DNA of 64,000 nucleotides from Acidimicrobiales bacterium. GTDB lineage: Bacteria; Actinomycetota; Acidimicrobiia; Acidimicrobiales; UBA8190. The notes beneath the pieces were generated by a model, which was given only the letters and a program-made list of their open reading frames with translations, made no database searches and was not told where the DNA came from. The position numbers and the translations under genes were made by a program. Positions 16,836 to 29,121 of the stretch are shown here, piece by piece. Each line of letters starts with the position of its first letter. Position 1 is the stretch's first letter. Location of the stretch: contig DATKSK010000038.1 in the NCBI GenBank assembly GCA_035531755.1, forward strand, positions 18,520-82,519, in the 5' to 3' direction.

Positions 16836-17543
16836 TCATCCGCGCGCCGGGGCCACCGACGACGTCACTTCGTCGAGCACGGCGGCGGCCGTTCGCTCGG
16901 GGTCGTCCGAGCCCGAGACGGCGCGACCGATCACGAGGATGTCGGCGCCGGCGGCGATGGCGGCCCCCGGGGTGGCCGGGCGCGCCTGGTCGTCGCTCGG
17001 GGTCCCCGAGGGGCGGATGCCCGGCACCACCGTCACGAGCCCCGGGGCGGCGCGGCGCGTCACGGCCAGGTCGGCGGCGGCACACACGAGCCCGCCACAG
17101 CCCGCCGACGCCGCCAGGGCGGCCCGGGCGGCGAGGGTGCGGGGCGGGGCGTCGGTGTCGCTCGTCAGCACGGTGACCCCGAGCACGCAGGGTGTCGGTG
17201 TTCCCGCCGCCGCGGCGCCTTCGGCCATGCCCGAGACGGCGGCGCGCACCATGGCGTCGCCACCCTGCGTGTGCACCGTCGTATAGGTGGCGCCCAGCTC
17301 GCCGATGACCAGGGCGGCCCGGTGGACGGTTGTGGGGATGTCGTGAAGCTTGAGGTCGAGGAACACCCGGTAGCCCTCGTCGGCCAGCGCCGACACGCTG
17401 TCGGGTCCGGCCGCCCCGAACAGCTCCAGGCCGACCTTGGCCACCCCGAACCAGGGCCGGAGCCGCCGGGCCATGCGCAGCGCCACGACGAGGTCGTCGA
17501 AATCGAGCGCCAGTGCCAGCCGGTCGCGGGGGTCCTCAGCCAC
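16836..17543 (-). CDS. pyrF: Orotidine 5'-phosphate decarboxylase
   Basis: Last step of UMP synthesis. 235 aa, the bacterial short form. The catalytic tetrad segment FLDLKLHDIPTTV and the C-terminal VVPGIRPSG and GADILVIGRAVSGSDDP are clear. Start GTG 17543 overlaps the pyrD stop by 8 nt within the string GTGGCTGAG, the same layout as pyrC and aroK here. Confidence 0.96.
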   Translation of the reverse strand: MAEDPRDRLALALDFDDLVVALRMARRLRPWFGVAKVGLELFGAAGPDSVSALADEGYRVFLDLKLHDIPTTVHRAALVIGELGATYTTVHTQGGDAMVRAAVSGMAEGAAAAGTPTPCVLGVTVLTSDTDAPPRTLAARAALAASAGCGGLVCAAADLAVTRRAAPGLVTVVPGIRPSGTPSDDQARPATPGAAIAAGADILVIGRAVSGSDDPERTAAAVLDEVTSSVAPARG

Positions 17544-18834
17544 CGTCGCCCCGGGTCGGGTCGTGGGGGGGCCGCGGCGGGGGCGTCCGGGGGATGCGGT
17601 CGGGGGCCCGGGGCCGCTCCGGGGGGTGCGGCGCCGGCGCCCGTCGCGGGGAGGGTGCCGTCGGGGTCGGGTACGCCGGCGGCGTGCTGGGGCGGGACGG
17701 GGCCGGTGACGGCGGGTACGGGTCGGCCGGTGACGGCCCACGCCCGGGTCCCGGCGCCGGCGCCGGCGCCGCCTGGCGGACGTGGCGTTCGACCTCGTCG
17801 GTGAGCCGCTTCACCTGCCACTGCGCCTCGGCCATCACGACGCGCGTGCGCGCCTCGATGTCGGCGACCCGCGACGCCGTCGGATCCTCGGTGGGCCGCG
17901 CCCGGGCAGCGGCATGCACGGCACCGACGATGGCGCGGACGTCACCCACGTCGTGCAACCGGCACCACCGCGCCAGGCCGGCGATCACCCGCGCCGGCGC
18001 CCGCGGGTCGCGGAACGTCGCCGTCCCCACCTCCACCGCGTCCGCGCCGGCCAGCATCAGCTCGGCGGCGTCGACGCCCCGGCTCACACCACCGACCCCG
18101 ACGATGCCGGCGTAGGGGAACGCGGCGCGGCAATCGTGCACGGCGCGCACCGCCACCGGCCGGATGGCGGGCCCCGACAGGCCACCGCCCCCCGGGCCCG
18201 ATCCCAGCCGGTACGTGCGCCGGCGCGTGTCGATGGCCATGCCGAGCACCGTGTTCACGAGGACCAACGTCTCGGCCCCTGCGTCGAGGGCGGCGCCGGC
18301 GATGTCGACGAGGTCGGCGACGTTCGGGCTGAGCTTGGCCCACAGCGGCAGCCCGCACACGGTGGAGGCGGCCACCGCCTGCGCCGTGGCATACGCCGAG
18401 TGGGCGAACATCCGGCTGCGGTCCTCCAGGTTCGGGCAGCTCACGTTCACCTCGACCGCCACGACGCCGGGCGCGCCGGCCAGCATCTCGGCGGCGGCGG
18501 CGTAGTCCTCGACGCGCCGGCCCCAGATGCTCGCCACCACCCGCGCCCCGCGGTCGTTGAGCGCGGGCAGCTCATCCTCGATCCAGGCGCGCACGCCGGG
18601 GCCCTGCAGCCCGACCGAGTTGAGCATGCCCGCCGGCGTCTCGTGGACGCGCGGCGCCGGATTGCCGGGCCAGGGGCCCGCCGCCAGCGACTTCACCACC
18701 ACGGCGCCCAGTGTGGCGAGGTCGACGTACGCCCCCAGCTCGGCGCCGTGCCCGGCCGTCCCCGACGCGGTGAGCACGGGGTTCGGCAACGACACCGACC
18801 CCACCTGTGTCCGCAGGTGGACGAAGCGCCTCAC
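17536..18834 (-). CDS. pyrD: Dihydroorotate dehydrogenase (class 1B-like), long tail
   Basis: Oxidises dihydroorotate to orotate with FMN. 432 aa, against about 310 for the family. The core resembles class 1B: SLPNPVLTASGTAGHG, NSVGLQGPGV, catalytic Cys133 in VNVSCPN, and IVGVGGVSRGVDAAELMLAGADAVEVGT. After a helical segment, residues about 355-432 are extremely proline-rich. No pyrK (the class 1B electron-transfer partner) is in the operon. GTG 18834 is preceded by GAGGTG. A 15-nt copy of the carB end (coding EVHG-stop) is repeated just before this start. Confidence 0.88.
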   Translation of the reverse strand: MRRFVHLRTQVGSVSLPNPVLTASGTAGHGAELGAYVDLATLGAVVVKSLAAGPWPGNPAPRVHETPAGMLNSVGLQGPGVRAWIEDELPALNDRGARVVASIWGRRVEDYAAAAEMLAGAPGVVAVEVNVSCPNLEDRSRMFAHSAYATAQAVAASTVCGLPLWAKLSPNVADLVDIAGAALDAGAETLVLVNTVLGMAIDTRRRTYRLGSGPGGGGLSGPAIRPVAVRAVHDCRAAFPYAGIVGVGGVSRGVDAAELMLAGADAVEVGTATFRDPRAPARVIAGLARWCRLHDVGDVRAIVGAVHAAARARPTEDPTASRVADIEARTRVVMAEAQWQVKRLTDEVERHVRQAAPAPAPGPGRGPSPADPYPPSPAPSRPSTPPAYPTPTAPSPRRAPAPHPPERPRAPDRIPRTPPPRPPHDPTRGDGG

Positions 18835-18862
18835 CCGTGCACCTCGCACAACGGATGCACGC

Positions 18863-22206
<3,344 letters not shown>

Positions 22207-22207
<1 letters not shown>

Positions 22208-23346
22208 CAGACGCGCGCCTCGTCGATCATCGACCGGAACCGGTCGAACAGGTAGCGCGCATCGTGCGGCCCCGGCCCGGCCTCGGGGTGGTACTGCACG
22301 CTGAACGCCGGCACCGAGAGACACCGGAACCCCTCGACCACGCCGTCGTTGAGGTTCACGTGCGTGACCTCGGCGGCGAAGGGGCCCGACGTCGGCAGCG
22401 AGGCGGCGTCGACGGCGTAGTTGTGGTTCTGGCTGGTGATCTCGACCTGGCCCGTGTCGAGTCGTCGGACGGGGTGGTTGCCGCCGTGGTGACCGAAGGG
22501 CAGCTTGTAGGTGCGTGCCCCGATCGCCTCGGCCAGGAGCTGGTGGCCGAGGCAGATGCCGAACACGGGCACCCGGCCGAGCAGCTCCGCCACGATGGCC
22601 GCCTGCGCCGGGAGCGCGGCGGGGTCCCCGGGGCCGTTGGAGAGCAACACCCCGTCGGGGTGGCGCGCCAGCGTGTCCGCCGCCGGGGTGCCGGCGGGGA
22701 CCACGGTCACCGTCGCCAGCTCGCCGAGGGTGCGGAGCATGGTCTCCTTCACGCCGAAGTCGTAGGCCACGATGCGCAGCGGGCCCGATCCGCGCTCGTA
22801 GGGCGTCGCCGTCGTGACGTCGGCCACCAGGTCGCGTCCCGTCGTGCCCGGCTCCGCCGCGGCCGCGGCCCGCAGGACGGGCTCGGGCGCGGTGCCGAAG
22901 GCGCAGCCCATGGCGCCGTCGTCGCGCAGGTGCCGCGTGAGGCGGCGGGTGTCGACCCCGCTGACCCCGGGCACACCGGTGCGCACCAGGAAGTCGTCGA
23001 ACGACCCCGTGGCCCGCCACGACGAGGGCCGGGGTGGCAGGGCCCGCACGACGACGCCCCGGCACCACGGACGTGCCGCCTCGTCGTCGGCCGACGTGAC
23101 GCCGTAGTTGCCGATGTGCGGGTAGGTGAAGGTGACCACCTGGCCGGCGTAGCTCGGGTCGGTGACGACCTCCTGGTAGCCCGACAGCACGGTGTTGAAC
23201 ACCAGCTCGCCCGTGGCCACGCCGCCCGGCGGGGCGGCTCCGATCGCCTCGCCCTCGAACACTTCGCCGTCGGCCAGCACGAGCAGGGCGGGCGCCCGAC
23301 CGTCCGACCACTCGTCGCCGGCGCTGCCCGGGGGACGGCCGGTCAT
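22207..23346 (-). CDS. carA: Carbamoyl-phosphate synthase small subunit
   Basis: Glutamine amidotransferase subunit that feeds ammonia to CarB. 379 aa. The N-terminal CPSase domain ([22 protein letters not shown]) is followed by a class I amidotransferase with the nucleophile in [14 protein letters not shown] and the His-Glu in [17 protein letters not shown] 23346 overlaps the pyrC stop (ATGA). Confidence 0.98.
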
Positions 23347-24707
23347 CGCTGCGCCTCGCCGTCGACGACGACCGGCTCCCCGCGCAAGACCGTGTGGCGC
23401 GCCCGTCCCGTGAGCACCCGGCCGGCCCACGGCGTGTTGCGGCTGCGGCTGGCGAGGCGGGCCGGGTCGACCTCCCACGTCGCCGCCGGGTCGATCACGC
23501 AGAGATTGGCCGGCGCGCCGGGCTCGACGGGACCGCCCTGGTCGCCGCCCCCGGCGCGGTCCAGCCCGGCGATGTGCGCCGGCTGCCACGACATGAGCGC
23601 CAACACGGCCTGCGGCGACAGCGGCGCCCGCCCGTCGCCGGCGGTGCCCAGCGCGGCCAGCACCACCGCGAGCGCGGTCTGCAGCCCGAGCATGCCGGGA
23701 GGCGCGGCCTCGAGCGTGGCGTCCTTGCGCTCGGGCGGGTGCGGGGCATGGTCGGTGGCCACGGCGTCGATGGTGCCGCAGGCGCACGCGGCCCGCAGTG
23801 CCTCGACGTCGGCGCCCGTCCGCAGGGGCGGGTTGACCTTGAACACCGGGTCGTACCCGGCCAGCTCGGCGTCGGTGAGCGCCAGGTGGTGCGGCGTGAC
23901 CTCGGCCGTCACGGGCAGGCCCTCGGCCTTGGCCGCCGCCACCAGGGCCGCGGACCGGGCCGTCGACAGGTGGAGGAAGTGGACACGCGCCCCGGTCAAC
24001 CGGGCCAGGGCGATGTCGCGGGCCACCATGAGCTCCTCGGCCTCGGCGGGGACGCCGGGCACTCCGAGGCGGCTCGACCACTCCCCTTCGTGCATGTGCC
24101 CGCCGCAGGCCAGGGCGGCGTCCTCGCAGTGCTGCGCCAAGGTGACGCCGAGCCCCCGGGCGTACTCGAGCGCCCGGCGCATGACGGCGACATCCTGCAC
24201 GCCCGTGCCGTCGTCGGTGAACAGGCGCACCCCGAGCGCGGCCAGCTCGCCCATGGGGGCGAGGTGCTCGCCGGACCGCCCCATCGTGATCGCCCCCGCC
24301 ACCGCCACCTGGCACGTCGCCCCCGCGCCCAGGGAGAGCACCTCGAGGGCGACGGCTGCACTGTCGACCGGCGGGTCGGTGTTCGGCATGGCGACGACGG
24401 CCGTGAAGCCGCCGAGGGCGGCGGCGCGGGCCCCCGTCTCGACGGTCTCGGCGTCCTCACCCCCGGGCTGGCGCAGGTGGGTGTGCAGGTCGACCAGGCC
24501 CGGGGCGACGACGCAGCCGCCGGCGTCGAGCACGGTGGCACCGACCGGGACGTCGGCCCCCGGCGCCACCTCCGCCACCACGCCGGCGCGCACGACGACG
24601 TCGGCCACGCGTTCGCCGCCCGCGTCCACGACGGTGCCGCCGCGGATCACGACCGTTGGGGGTCCCGGCGCGTCAGGGGCCCGGCCGCGCCCGGACGCCT
24701 CAGCCAC
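23343..24707 (-). CDS. pyrC: Dihydroorotase
   Basis: Cyclises carbamoyl-aspartate to dihydroorotate. 454 aa, type I (AllB/PyrC long form). Metal site residues appear in [22 protein letters not shown] and the C-terminal [20 protein letters not shown] is also typical. GTG 24707 overlaps the pyrB stop by 8 nt (GTGGCTGAG) and follows GGGAG. Confidence 0.96.
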   Translation of the reverse strand: MAEASGRGRAPDAPGPPTVVIRGGTVVDAGGERVADVVVRAGVVAEVAPGADVPVGATVLDAGGCVVAPGLVDLHTHLRQPGGEDAETVETGARAAALGGFTAVVAMPNTDPPVDSAAVALEVLSLGAGATCQVAVAGAITMGRSGEHLAPMGELAALGVRLFTDDGTGVQDVAVMRRALEYARGLGVTLAQHCEDAALACGGHMHEGEWSSRLGVPGVPAEAEELMVARDIALARLTGARVHFLHLSTARSAALVAAAKAEGLPVTAEVTPHHLALTDAELAGYDPVFKVNPPLRTGADVEALRAACACGTIDAVATDHAPHPPERKDATLEAAPPGMLGLQTALAVVLAALGTAGDGRAPLSPQAVLALMSWQPAHIAGLDRAGGGDQGGPVEPGAPANLCVIDPAATWEVDPARLASRSRNTPWAGRVLTGRARHTVLRGEPVVVDGEAQR

Positions 24708-25776
24708 CGTCGCTCCCGAGCGATCGCGCCAGGCCGGGCGCGTCGCCCGTCCCCGTCGACCCGAGCAGCATGAACAGGACCGCCATGCGGACGGCCACGC
24801 CGTTGGACACCTGGCGCAGGACCAGCGACTGCGGGAGGGCGGCGACGTCGTCGGCGATCTCGACGCCACGGTTCATGGGCCCGGGGTGCATCACCAGCGC
24901 GCCCTCGGCGAGCCGGGCGGCGCGCGGCGCGGTGAGCCCGTACGACGCGCTGTACTCGCGCACCGAGGGCAAGAAGGCACCCGCGCCGCGCTCGATCTGG
25001 AGCCGCAACAGGTAGCAGACGTCGATGAGGGGGAGCACGGCGTCGAGGTCGGTGGAGACGCCCGCCACCGGCCAACCCTCCAACGACGGCGGAAGCAGGC
25101 TGCCCGGGGCCACCAGGGTCACCTCCGCCCCGAGGGCACCGAGGGCGAGGACCTGCGAGCGCGCCACCCGGCTGTGGCGGACGTCGCCGACGATGGCCAC
25201 GCGCAGCCCGTCGAAGCACTCCACGCCGGCATCCTCGAGCTTCCGGCCGGCGCGCTCGGCGAGGACCTCGCGGATGGTGTAGCAGTCGAGGAGGGCCTGG
25301 GTCGGGTGCTCGTGCCAGCCGTCGCCGGCGTTGACCACGGCGGCGTCGACCCACCGCGCCACCGCGGCCGGCGCGCCGGCCGACGGGTGGCGCACGACGA
25401 AGGCGTCCACGCCCATGGCGGCTACCGTCTCCACCGTGTCGCGCAGCGACTCCCCTTTCTTCGCCGACGACGTGTCGACGGAGAAGGAGAGCACGTCGGC
25501 GGACAGGCGCTTGGCCGCCGTCTCGAAGGAGAGGCGGGTGCGGGTGGACTGCTCGGCGAAGAGGGTGACGACGGTGCGCCCCCGCAGCGCGGGCACCTTC
25601 GGGATGGCGCGCTGGCCCACCTCGACGAAGGCGTCCGACACCCGGAGGATCTCCTCGATGCCGTCGGCGCCGAGCTCGGCCACCGACAGCAGGTGGCGGC
25701 GGCATCCCTTGCCCGCCTCGGCCCCCGCCGCCACGGGCCCCGCGACGGGCACGCGCTGCCTCGGTGCCGCCGTCAC
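24700..25776 (-). CDS. pyrB: Aspartate carbamoyltransferase
   Basis: Catalytic subunit of aspartate transcarbamylase, first committed step of pyrimidine synthesis. 358 aa. The carbamoyl-phosphate site [13 protein letters not shown], the [12 protein letters not shown] loop, [26 protein letters not shown] and [11 protein letters not shown] are all present. The N-terminus is about 30 residues longer than in E. coli. GTG 25776 overlaps the pyrR stop as GTGA. No pyrI is present. Confidence 0.97.
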   Translation of the reverse strand: MTAAPRQRVPVAGPVAAGAEAGKGCRRHLLSVAELGADGIEEILRVSDAFVEVGQRAIPKVPALRGRTVVTLFAEQSTRTRLSFETAAKRLSADVLSFSVDTSSAKKGESLRDTVETVAAMGVDAFVVRHPSAGAPAAVARWVDAAVVNAGDGWHEHPTQALLDCYTIREVLAERAGRKLEDAGVECFDGLRVAIVGDVRHSRVARSQVLALGALGAEVTLVAPGSLLPPSLEGWPVAGVSTDLDAVLPLIDVCYLLRLQIERGAGAFLPSVREYSASYGLTAPRAARLAEGALVMHPGPMNRGVEIADDVAALPQSLVLRQVSNGVAVRMAVLFMLLGSTGTGDAPGLARSLGSDGG

Positions 25777-26342
25777 CGGGGCACCACGTCCCCGAGCACG
25801 ACGCCGTCGAGGCTGACGTCGACCTGCTCGTCGATACGCGTGGGCATGTTCTTGCCCACGTAGTCGGGGCGGATGGGCAGCTCACGGTGCCCCCGGTCGA
25901 CCATCACCGCCAGCTGCACGGCCCGGGCGCGGCCGTAGTCGGCGAGCGCGTTGAGCGCGGCGCGGACGGTGCGCCCGGTGAACAGGACGTCGTCGACCAG
26001 GACGACGAGCCGGCCGGCCAGGTCACCGGGGATGTCGGTGGCGGCTTCGGGGAGCACCGGGCGTATCCCGATGTCGTCGCGGTAGAAGGCCACGTCGAGG
26101 AGCCCCACCGGGACCGCCGTGCCCTCCACCTCCTCGAGCACGCTGGCGATCCGGAAGGCCAGGGGGACGCCCCCGGTCTGCAGCCCGACGACCACGACGT
26201 CCTCGAGGCCCCGGTTGCGCTCGACGATCTCGTGGGCGATCCGGATGAGGGCCCGGTGGACGTCCTGGGCCGAGAGGACCTGGACCCGAGGAACGAAGAC
26301 CCCACCTCGCGGTGGGGTCAGTCTGCGCTCTCGTTCGGCCAC
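25773..26342 (-). CDS. pyrR: Pyrimidine operon regulator / uracil PRTase PyrR
   Basis: RNA-binding regulator that senses UMP and also has weak uracil phosphoribosyltransferase activity. 189 aa with the PRPP loop [19 protein letters not shown] and the [17 protein letters not shown] segment of the family. GTG 26342 is preceded by GGAGGAG at 5 nt. It is first in the pyr operon. A hairpin with the PyrR loop consensus lies immediately upstream of its ribosome binding site. Confidence 0.97.
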   Translation of the reverse strand: MAERERRLTPPRGGVFVPRVQVLSAQDVHRALIRIAHEIVERNRGLEDVVVVGLQTGGVPLAFRIASVLEEVEGTAVPVGLLDVAFYRDDIGIRPVLPEAATDIPGDLAGRLVVLVDDVLFTGRTVRAALNALADYGRARAVQLAVMVDRGHRELPIRPDYVGKNMPTRIDEQVDVSLDGVVLGDVVPR

Positions 26343-26356
26343 GAAGGCTCCTCCAC

Positions 26357-26380
26357 GGTCCGTCCGGGCCTCACGGGACC
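26357..26380 (-). promoter_or_regulatory. Probable PyrR-binding hairpin
   Basis: On the minus strand GGTCC (26380-26376) pairs with GGACC (26361-26357). The enclosed sequence TCCCGTGAGGC fits the PyrR loop consensus UCCNGNGAGRY. The 3' arm ends 2 nt before the GGAGGAG ribosome binding site of pyrR. In mycobacteria PyrR controls translation from a similar position; in Bacillus it controls attenuation. The placement here favours translational control. Confidence 0.65.
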
Positions 26381-26400
26381 CGCTTCACGGTCGTCGGAGG

Positions 26401-26406
26401 ATGGTA
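26401..26406 (-). promoter_or_regulatory. Candidate -10 of the pyr operon
   Basis: TACCAT on the minus strand, about 60 nt upstream of the pyrR start. Transcription from here would give a leader of about 50 nt containing the PyrR hairpin, unlike the leaderless units elsewhere in the window. Confidence 0.4.
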
Positions 26407-26463
26407 GCAGCGAACCGGCCGGCGCCGGGCGCCGGGCCGAGCGGAGTACGTCGGCGTGCCACG

Positions 26464-26525
26464 CCTCGGTCGTGGCGCGCCTCGGCGTGGCGTGCCTCGG
26501 TCGTGGCGCGCCTCGGCGTCGCCGG
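26464..26525. repeat. 31-bp tandem duplication upstream of pyrR
   Basis: Two adjoining copies (26464-26494 and 26495-26525), nearly identical, each made of two similar half-units beginning CCTCGG. They occupy most of the gap between the nusB stop and the pyr promoter region. Confidence 0.8.
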
Positions 26526-26531
26526 GAGTGC

Positions 26532-26954
26532 TCAGCCCCGGACCCGGCGGGCGATGGTGGACAGCACGCCGTTCACGAATCCACCCGAGAATTCCGTGGA
26601 GTACTGCTTGGCCAGCTCGACGGCCTCGTCGATCACCACGGCCACGGGCGTGCCGGCCTCGGCGATGAGCTCGTACGTGGCCAGGCGCAGGACCGCCCGG
26701 TCGAGGACCGGCATGCGCTCGATCTCCCACCCCTCGGCCGCTGCCGACACCAGGGCGTCGATCTCCTGCGAGCGGTCCACCACCCCTTCGACGAGCGTCG
26801 TGGCGAAGGGGTCGGGGGCCACGGCGAGGGCCCGGAGCACGTCGAGCGGGTCGGCGCGCTTCATCTCCGCCTCGTACAACAGGGCCAGGGCCCGCTCGCG
26901 CGCCTCGTGTCGGGGCCCTTCCCCGGGCGCCCCCGGGGCGCGGTGCTCGGGCAC
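26532..26954 (-). CDS. nusB: Transcription antitermination factor NusB
   Basis: Binds boxA RNA with S10 during rRNA antitermination. 140 aa all-helical protein: ARERALALLYEAEMK, DRAVLRLATYELI, VVIDEAVELAKQYS and GFVNGVLSTIAR are the family blocks. It lies 12 nt after efp and ends the aro operon, as in many actinobacteria. Confidence 0.96.
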   Translation of the reverse strand: MPEHRAPGAPGEGPRHEARERALALLYEAEMKRADPLDVLRALAVAPDPFATTLVEGVVDRSQEIDALVSAAAEGWEIERMPVLDRAVLRLATYELIAEAGTPVAVVIDEAVELAKQYSTEFSGGFVNGVLSTIARRVRG

Positions 26955-26966
26955 GGCCGCTGCCGG

Positions 26967-27527
26967 CTATGCCCGGGTGATGTACTCGCCGGACCGGGTG
27001 TCGACCTTCAAGCGGTCACCGGGGTTCACGAACAGGGGGACCTGCACCACGAGACCCGTCTCGAGCGTGGCCGGCTTGCGGGCCCCCGACACCCGGTCGC
27101 CCTGCACGCCGGGCTCGGTCTCGGTGACCGCCAGCTCGACCGCGGCGGGCAGGTCGACGCCAACGATCTCGGCCGCGTACATCTGCAGGACGGCGTTGTC
27201 ACCCTCCTTCAGGTAGTTGGCGGCGTCCCCGAGCGACGCCGGCGACACCTGCAGCTGGTCGTAGGAGATGACGTCCATGAAGACGTAGTCGGTGCCGTCG
27301 CGGTAGAGGTACTGCATCTCCCGCTTGTCGACGATGGCCTGCTCCACCCGCTCGTCGGCGCGGAACGTGCGCTCGAGCACGGCGCCGGTCCGGACGTTCT
27401 TGAGCTTGGTGCGCACGAAGGCGCCGCCCTTGCCCGGCTTCACGTGCTGGAACTCCACGACGGCGAACAGCCCGTCGGGCAGGTCGAGCGTCATGCCGTT
27501 GCGCAGGTCGTTGGTGGTGACAGCCAT
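26967..27527 (-). CDS. efp: Elongation factor P
   Basis: Relieves ribosome stalling at polyproline. 186 aa, three OB-like domains. The domain I tip reads VKPGKGGAFVR with Lys33 at the position modified in E. coli; no modification gene is near. C-terminal FVNPGDRLKVDTRSGEY is the EF-P signature. The ATG shares a base with the pepQ stop (TGATG). Relevant here since several proteins of this window (PyrD tail, PriA, IF-3) are proline-rich. Confidence 0.97.
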   Translation of the reverse strand: MAVTTNDLRNGMTLDLPDGLFAVVEFQHVKPGKGGAFVRTKLKNVRTGAVLERTFRADERVEQAIVDKREMQYLYRDGTDYVFMDVISYDQLQVSPASLGDAANYLKEGDNAVLQMYAAEIVGVDLPAAVELAVTETEPGVQGDRVSGARKPATLETGLVVQVPLFVNPGDRLKVDTRSGEYITRA

Positions 27528-28654
27528 CAGGCGGCGACGTCCTTGGGGAAAGCGGTCAGGGTGCGGCAGCCGTTCTCGGTGACCACGACGGTGTCCTCCA
27601 CACGGACACCGCCGATGCCGGGCAGGTACACCCCGGGCTCGACGGTCACGACGACTCCGGGGGCGAGGATAGCAGTCGACCCGGCTCCGACCGCCGGGCC
27701 CTCGTGGATGTCGAGGCCGACGCCGTGCCCGGTGCCGTGATCGAACGCGTCCCCCCATCCCGCCGCCGCGATCAGGTCGCGGCACGCCTTGTCGACGTCC
27801 CCGGCGGCGGCCCCGGCGCGCACGGCCGCCACCCCGGCCGCCTGGGCCTCGGCCACCACGGCGAACACCCGGGCCAGCGTGCCGGTCGGCTCGCCGCCCA
27901 CGCAGAAGGTGCGCGTCATGTCCGAGCGGTACCCCTCGTACACGGCCCCGAAGTCGATCACCACGGGGTCGCCGGCCTCGATCGGCCGGGCCGAGGGCCG
28001 GGCGTGGGGCTTGGCGGCGTTGGGGCCCGACGCCACGATCGTCTCGAAGGCGCGGTCCTCGGCCCCCAGCCGGCGCATGGCGGTGTCGAGGGCCAGCGCC
28101 ACGTCCTCTTCGCGCCCGCCCTGCCCGAGCATGGGGAGCACCTCGCCGAGCGCGGCGTCGGCGATGGCGGCTGCCCGCGCCATGCGCGCCAGCTCGCCGT
28201 CGTCCTTCACCTGCCGCAGTGCCTCGACCACGCCGCTCGTGGCCACGGGCTCGGCGACGGCCAGCGCGTCGGCCCAGCGACCCTTGGCGGCCCACGTGAC
28301 GTGGTCGGCCTCGAGGCCGAGGCGCCCGACGGCAGCCGACTGCACCGCGGCGGCAAGTGCCTCGCGCTGGGCCTGCACGCCGCCGATGCACAGCGCCACG
28401 GCACCGTCGGTGCCCGAGGCACGCAGCTGTTCCCCCGCCTGCGTCCGGTACCGGCCGTCGGTCGTGAGCAACGCGCCCGCGGTCGTGACCAGCAGCACGC
28501 CCGCCGAGCCGGTGAACCCGGTCAGGTACCGCACGTTCGCAAGCGCGGTGACGAGGAGCGCGTCGACCGCGGCGGCGTCGAGCCCGGCGCGCAGTCGCTC
28601 CAGGCGGCGGGGCACGAGCATAGGGGGCAGCTCGCCGGCGGCGGGGCTGCTCAC
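27527..28654 (-). CDS. pepQ: M24 family Xaa-Pro peptidase
   Basis: Metallopeptidase cleaving Xaa-Pro bonds, 375 aa. The N-terminal creatinase-like domain has NVRYLTGFTGSAG. The catalytic pita-bread domain shows the five metal ligands: Asp in VVIDFG, Asp in YRSDMTRTF, His in GTGHGVGLDIHE, Glu in VTVEPGVYLP and Glu in VRVEDTV. GTG 28654 overlaps the aroQ stop (GTGA); ATG 28621 is an alternative. A pepQ-efp pair is widespread. Aminopeptidase P versus prolidase cannot be separated by eye. Confidence 0.9.
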   Translation of the reverse strand: MSSPAAGELPPMLVPRRLERLRAGLDAAAVDALLVTALANVRYLTGFTGSAGVLLVTTAGALLTTDGRYRTQAGEQLRASGTDGAVALCIGGVQAQREALAAAVQSAAVGRLGLEADHVTWAAKGRWADALAVAEPVATSGVVEALRQVKDDGELARMARAAAIADAALGEVLPMLGQGGREEDVALALDTAMRRLGAEDRAFETIVASGPNAAKPHARPSARPIEAGDPVVIDFGAVYEGYRSDMTRTFCVGGEPTGTLARVFAVVAEAQAAGVAAVRAGAAAGDVDKACRDLIAAAGWGDAFDHGTGHGVGLDIHEGPAVGAGSTAILAPGVVVTVEPGVYLPGIGGVRVEDTVVVTENGCRTLTAFPKDVAA

Positions 28655-29121
28655 GGGGAGCCGGGCGGGCGCTCGGCGAGCAACGCGGCCACGGCCCGCA
28701 CCGCCAGGAGGTAGCCCAGTCCGCCGAAGCCGGCGATCGCCCCGTCGGCCACGCCCGCCACCACCGACGTGTGGCGCCACGGCTCGCGGGCCGCGGGGTT
28801 GGAGAGGTGAAGCTCCACCACGACCCCCTCGAAGGCGGCGAGGGCGTCGTGCAACGACCAGGAGTAGTGCGTGAGGGCACCGGCGTTCACCACCACGGCG
28901 GCGGCCCGGCCCCGTGCGCCGTGGACGAGCTCCACGAGCTCGCCCTCGTGGTTGCTCTGGTGGTGCTCGAGCTCCAGCCCGCACGCGGCGGCCTCCGCCG
29001 TCGCCGCCGTCACGTGGTCGGCAAGCCGAGCCCGGCCGTAGATCTCGGGCTCGCGCTCACCCAGGAGGTCGAGGTTCGGCCCCGACAGCATCAGCACGAG
29101 CGCTCCCCCGCCCCCGCTCAC
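28651..29121 (-). CDS. aroQ: 3-dehydroquinate dehydratase, type II
   Basis: Third step of the shikimate pathway. 156 aa with the type II pattern SGPNLDLLGEREPEIYG (catalytic Tyr), SNHEGELVELVH, the active-site NAGALTHYSW and HLSNPAAREPWRH. GTG 29121 overlaps the aroB stop as GTGA; ATG 29130 is an alternative that would add three residues. Confidence 0.95.
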   Translation of the reverse strand: MSGGGGALVLMLSGPNLDLLGEREPEIYGRARLADHVTAATAEAAACGLELEHHQSNHEGELVELVHGARGRAAAVVVNAGALTHYSWSLHDALAAFEGVVVELHLSNPAAREPWRHTSVVAGVADGAIAGFGGLGYLLAVRAVAALLAERPPGSP

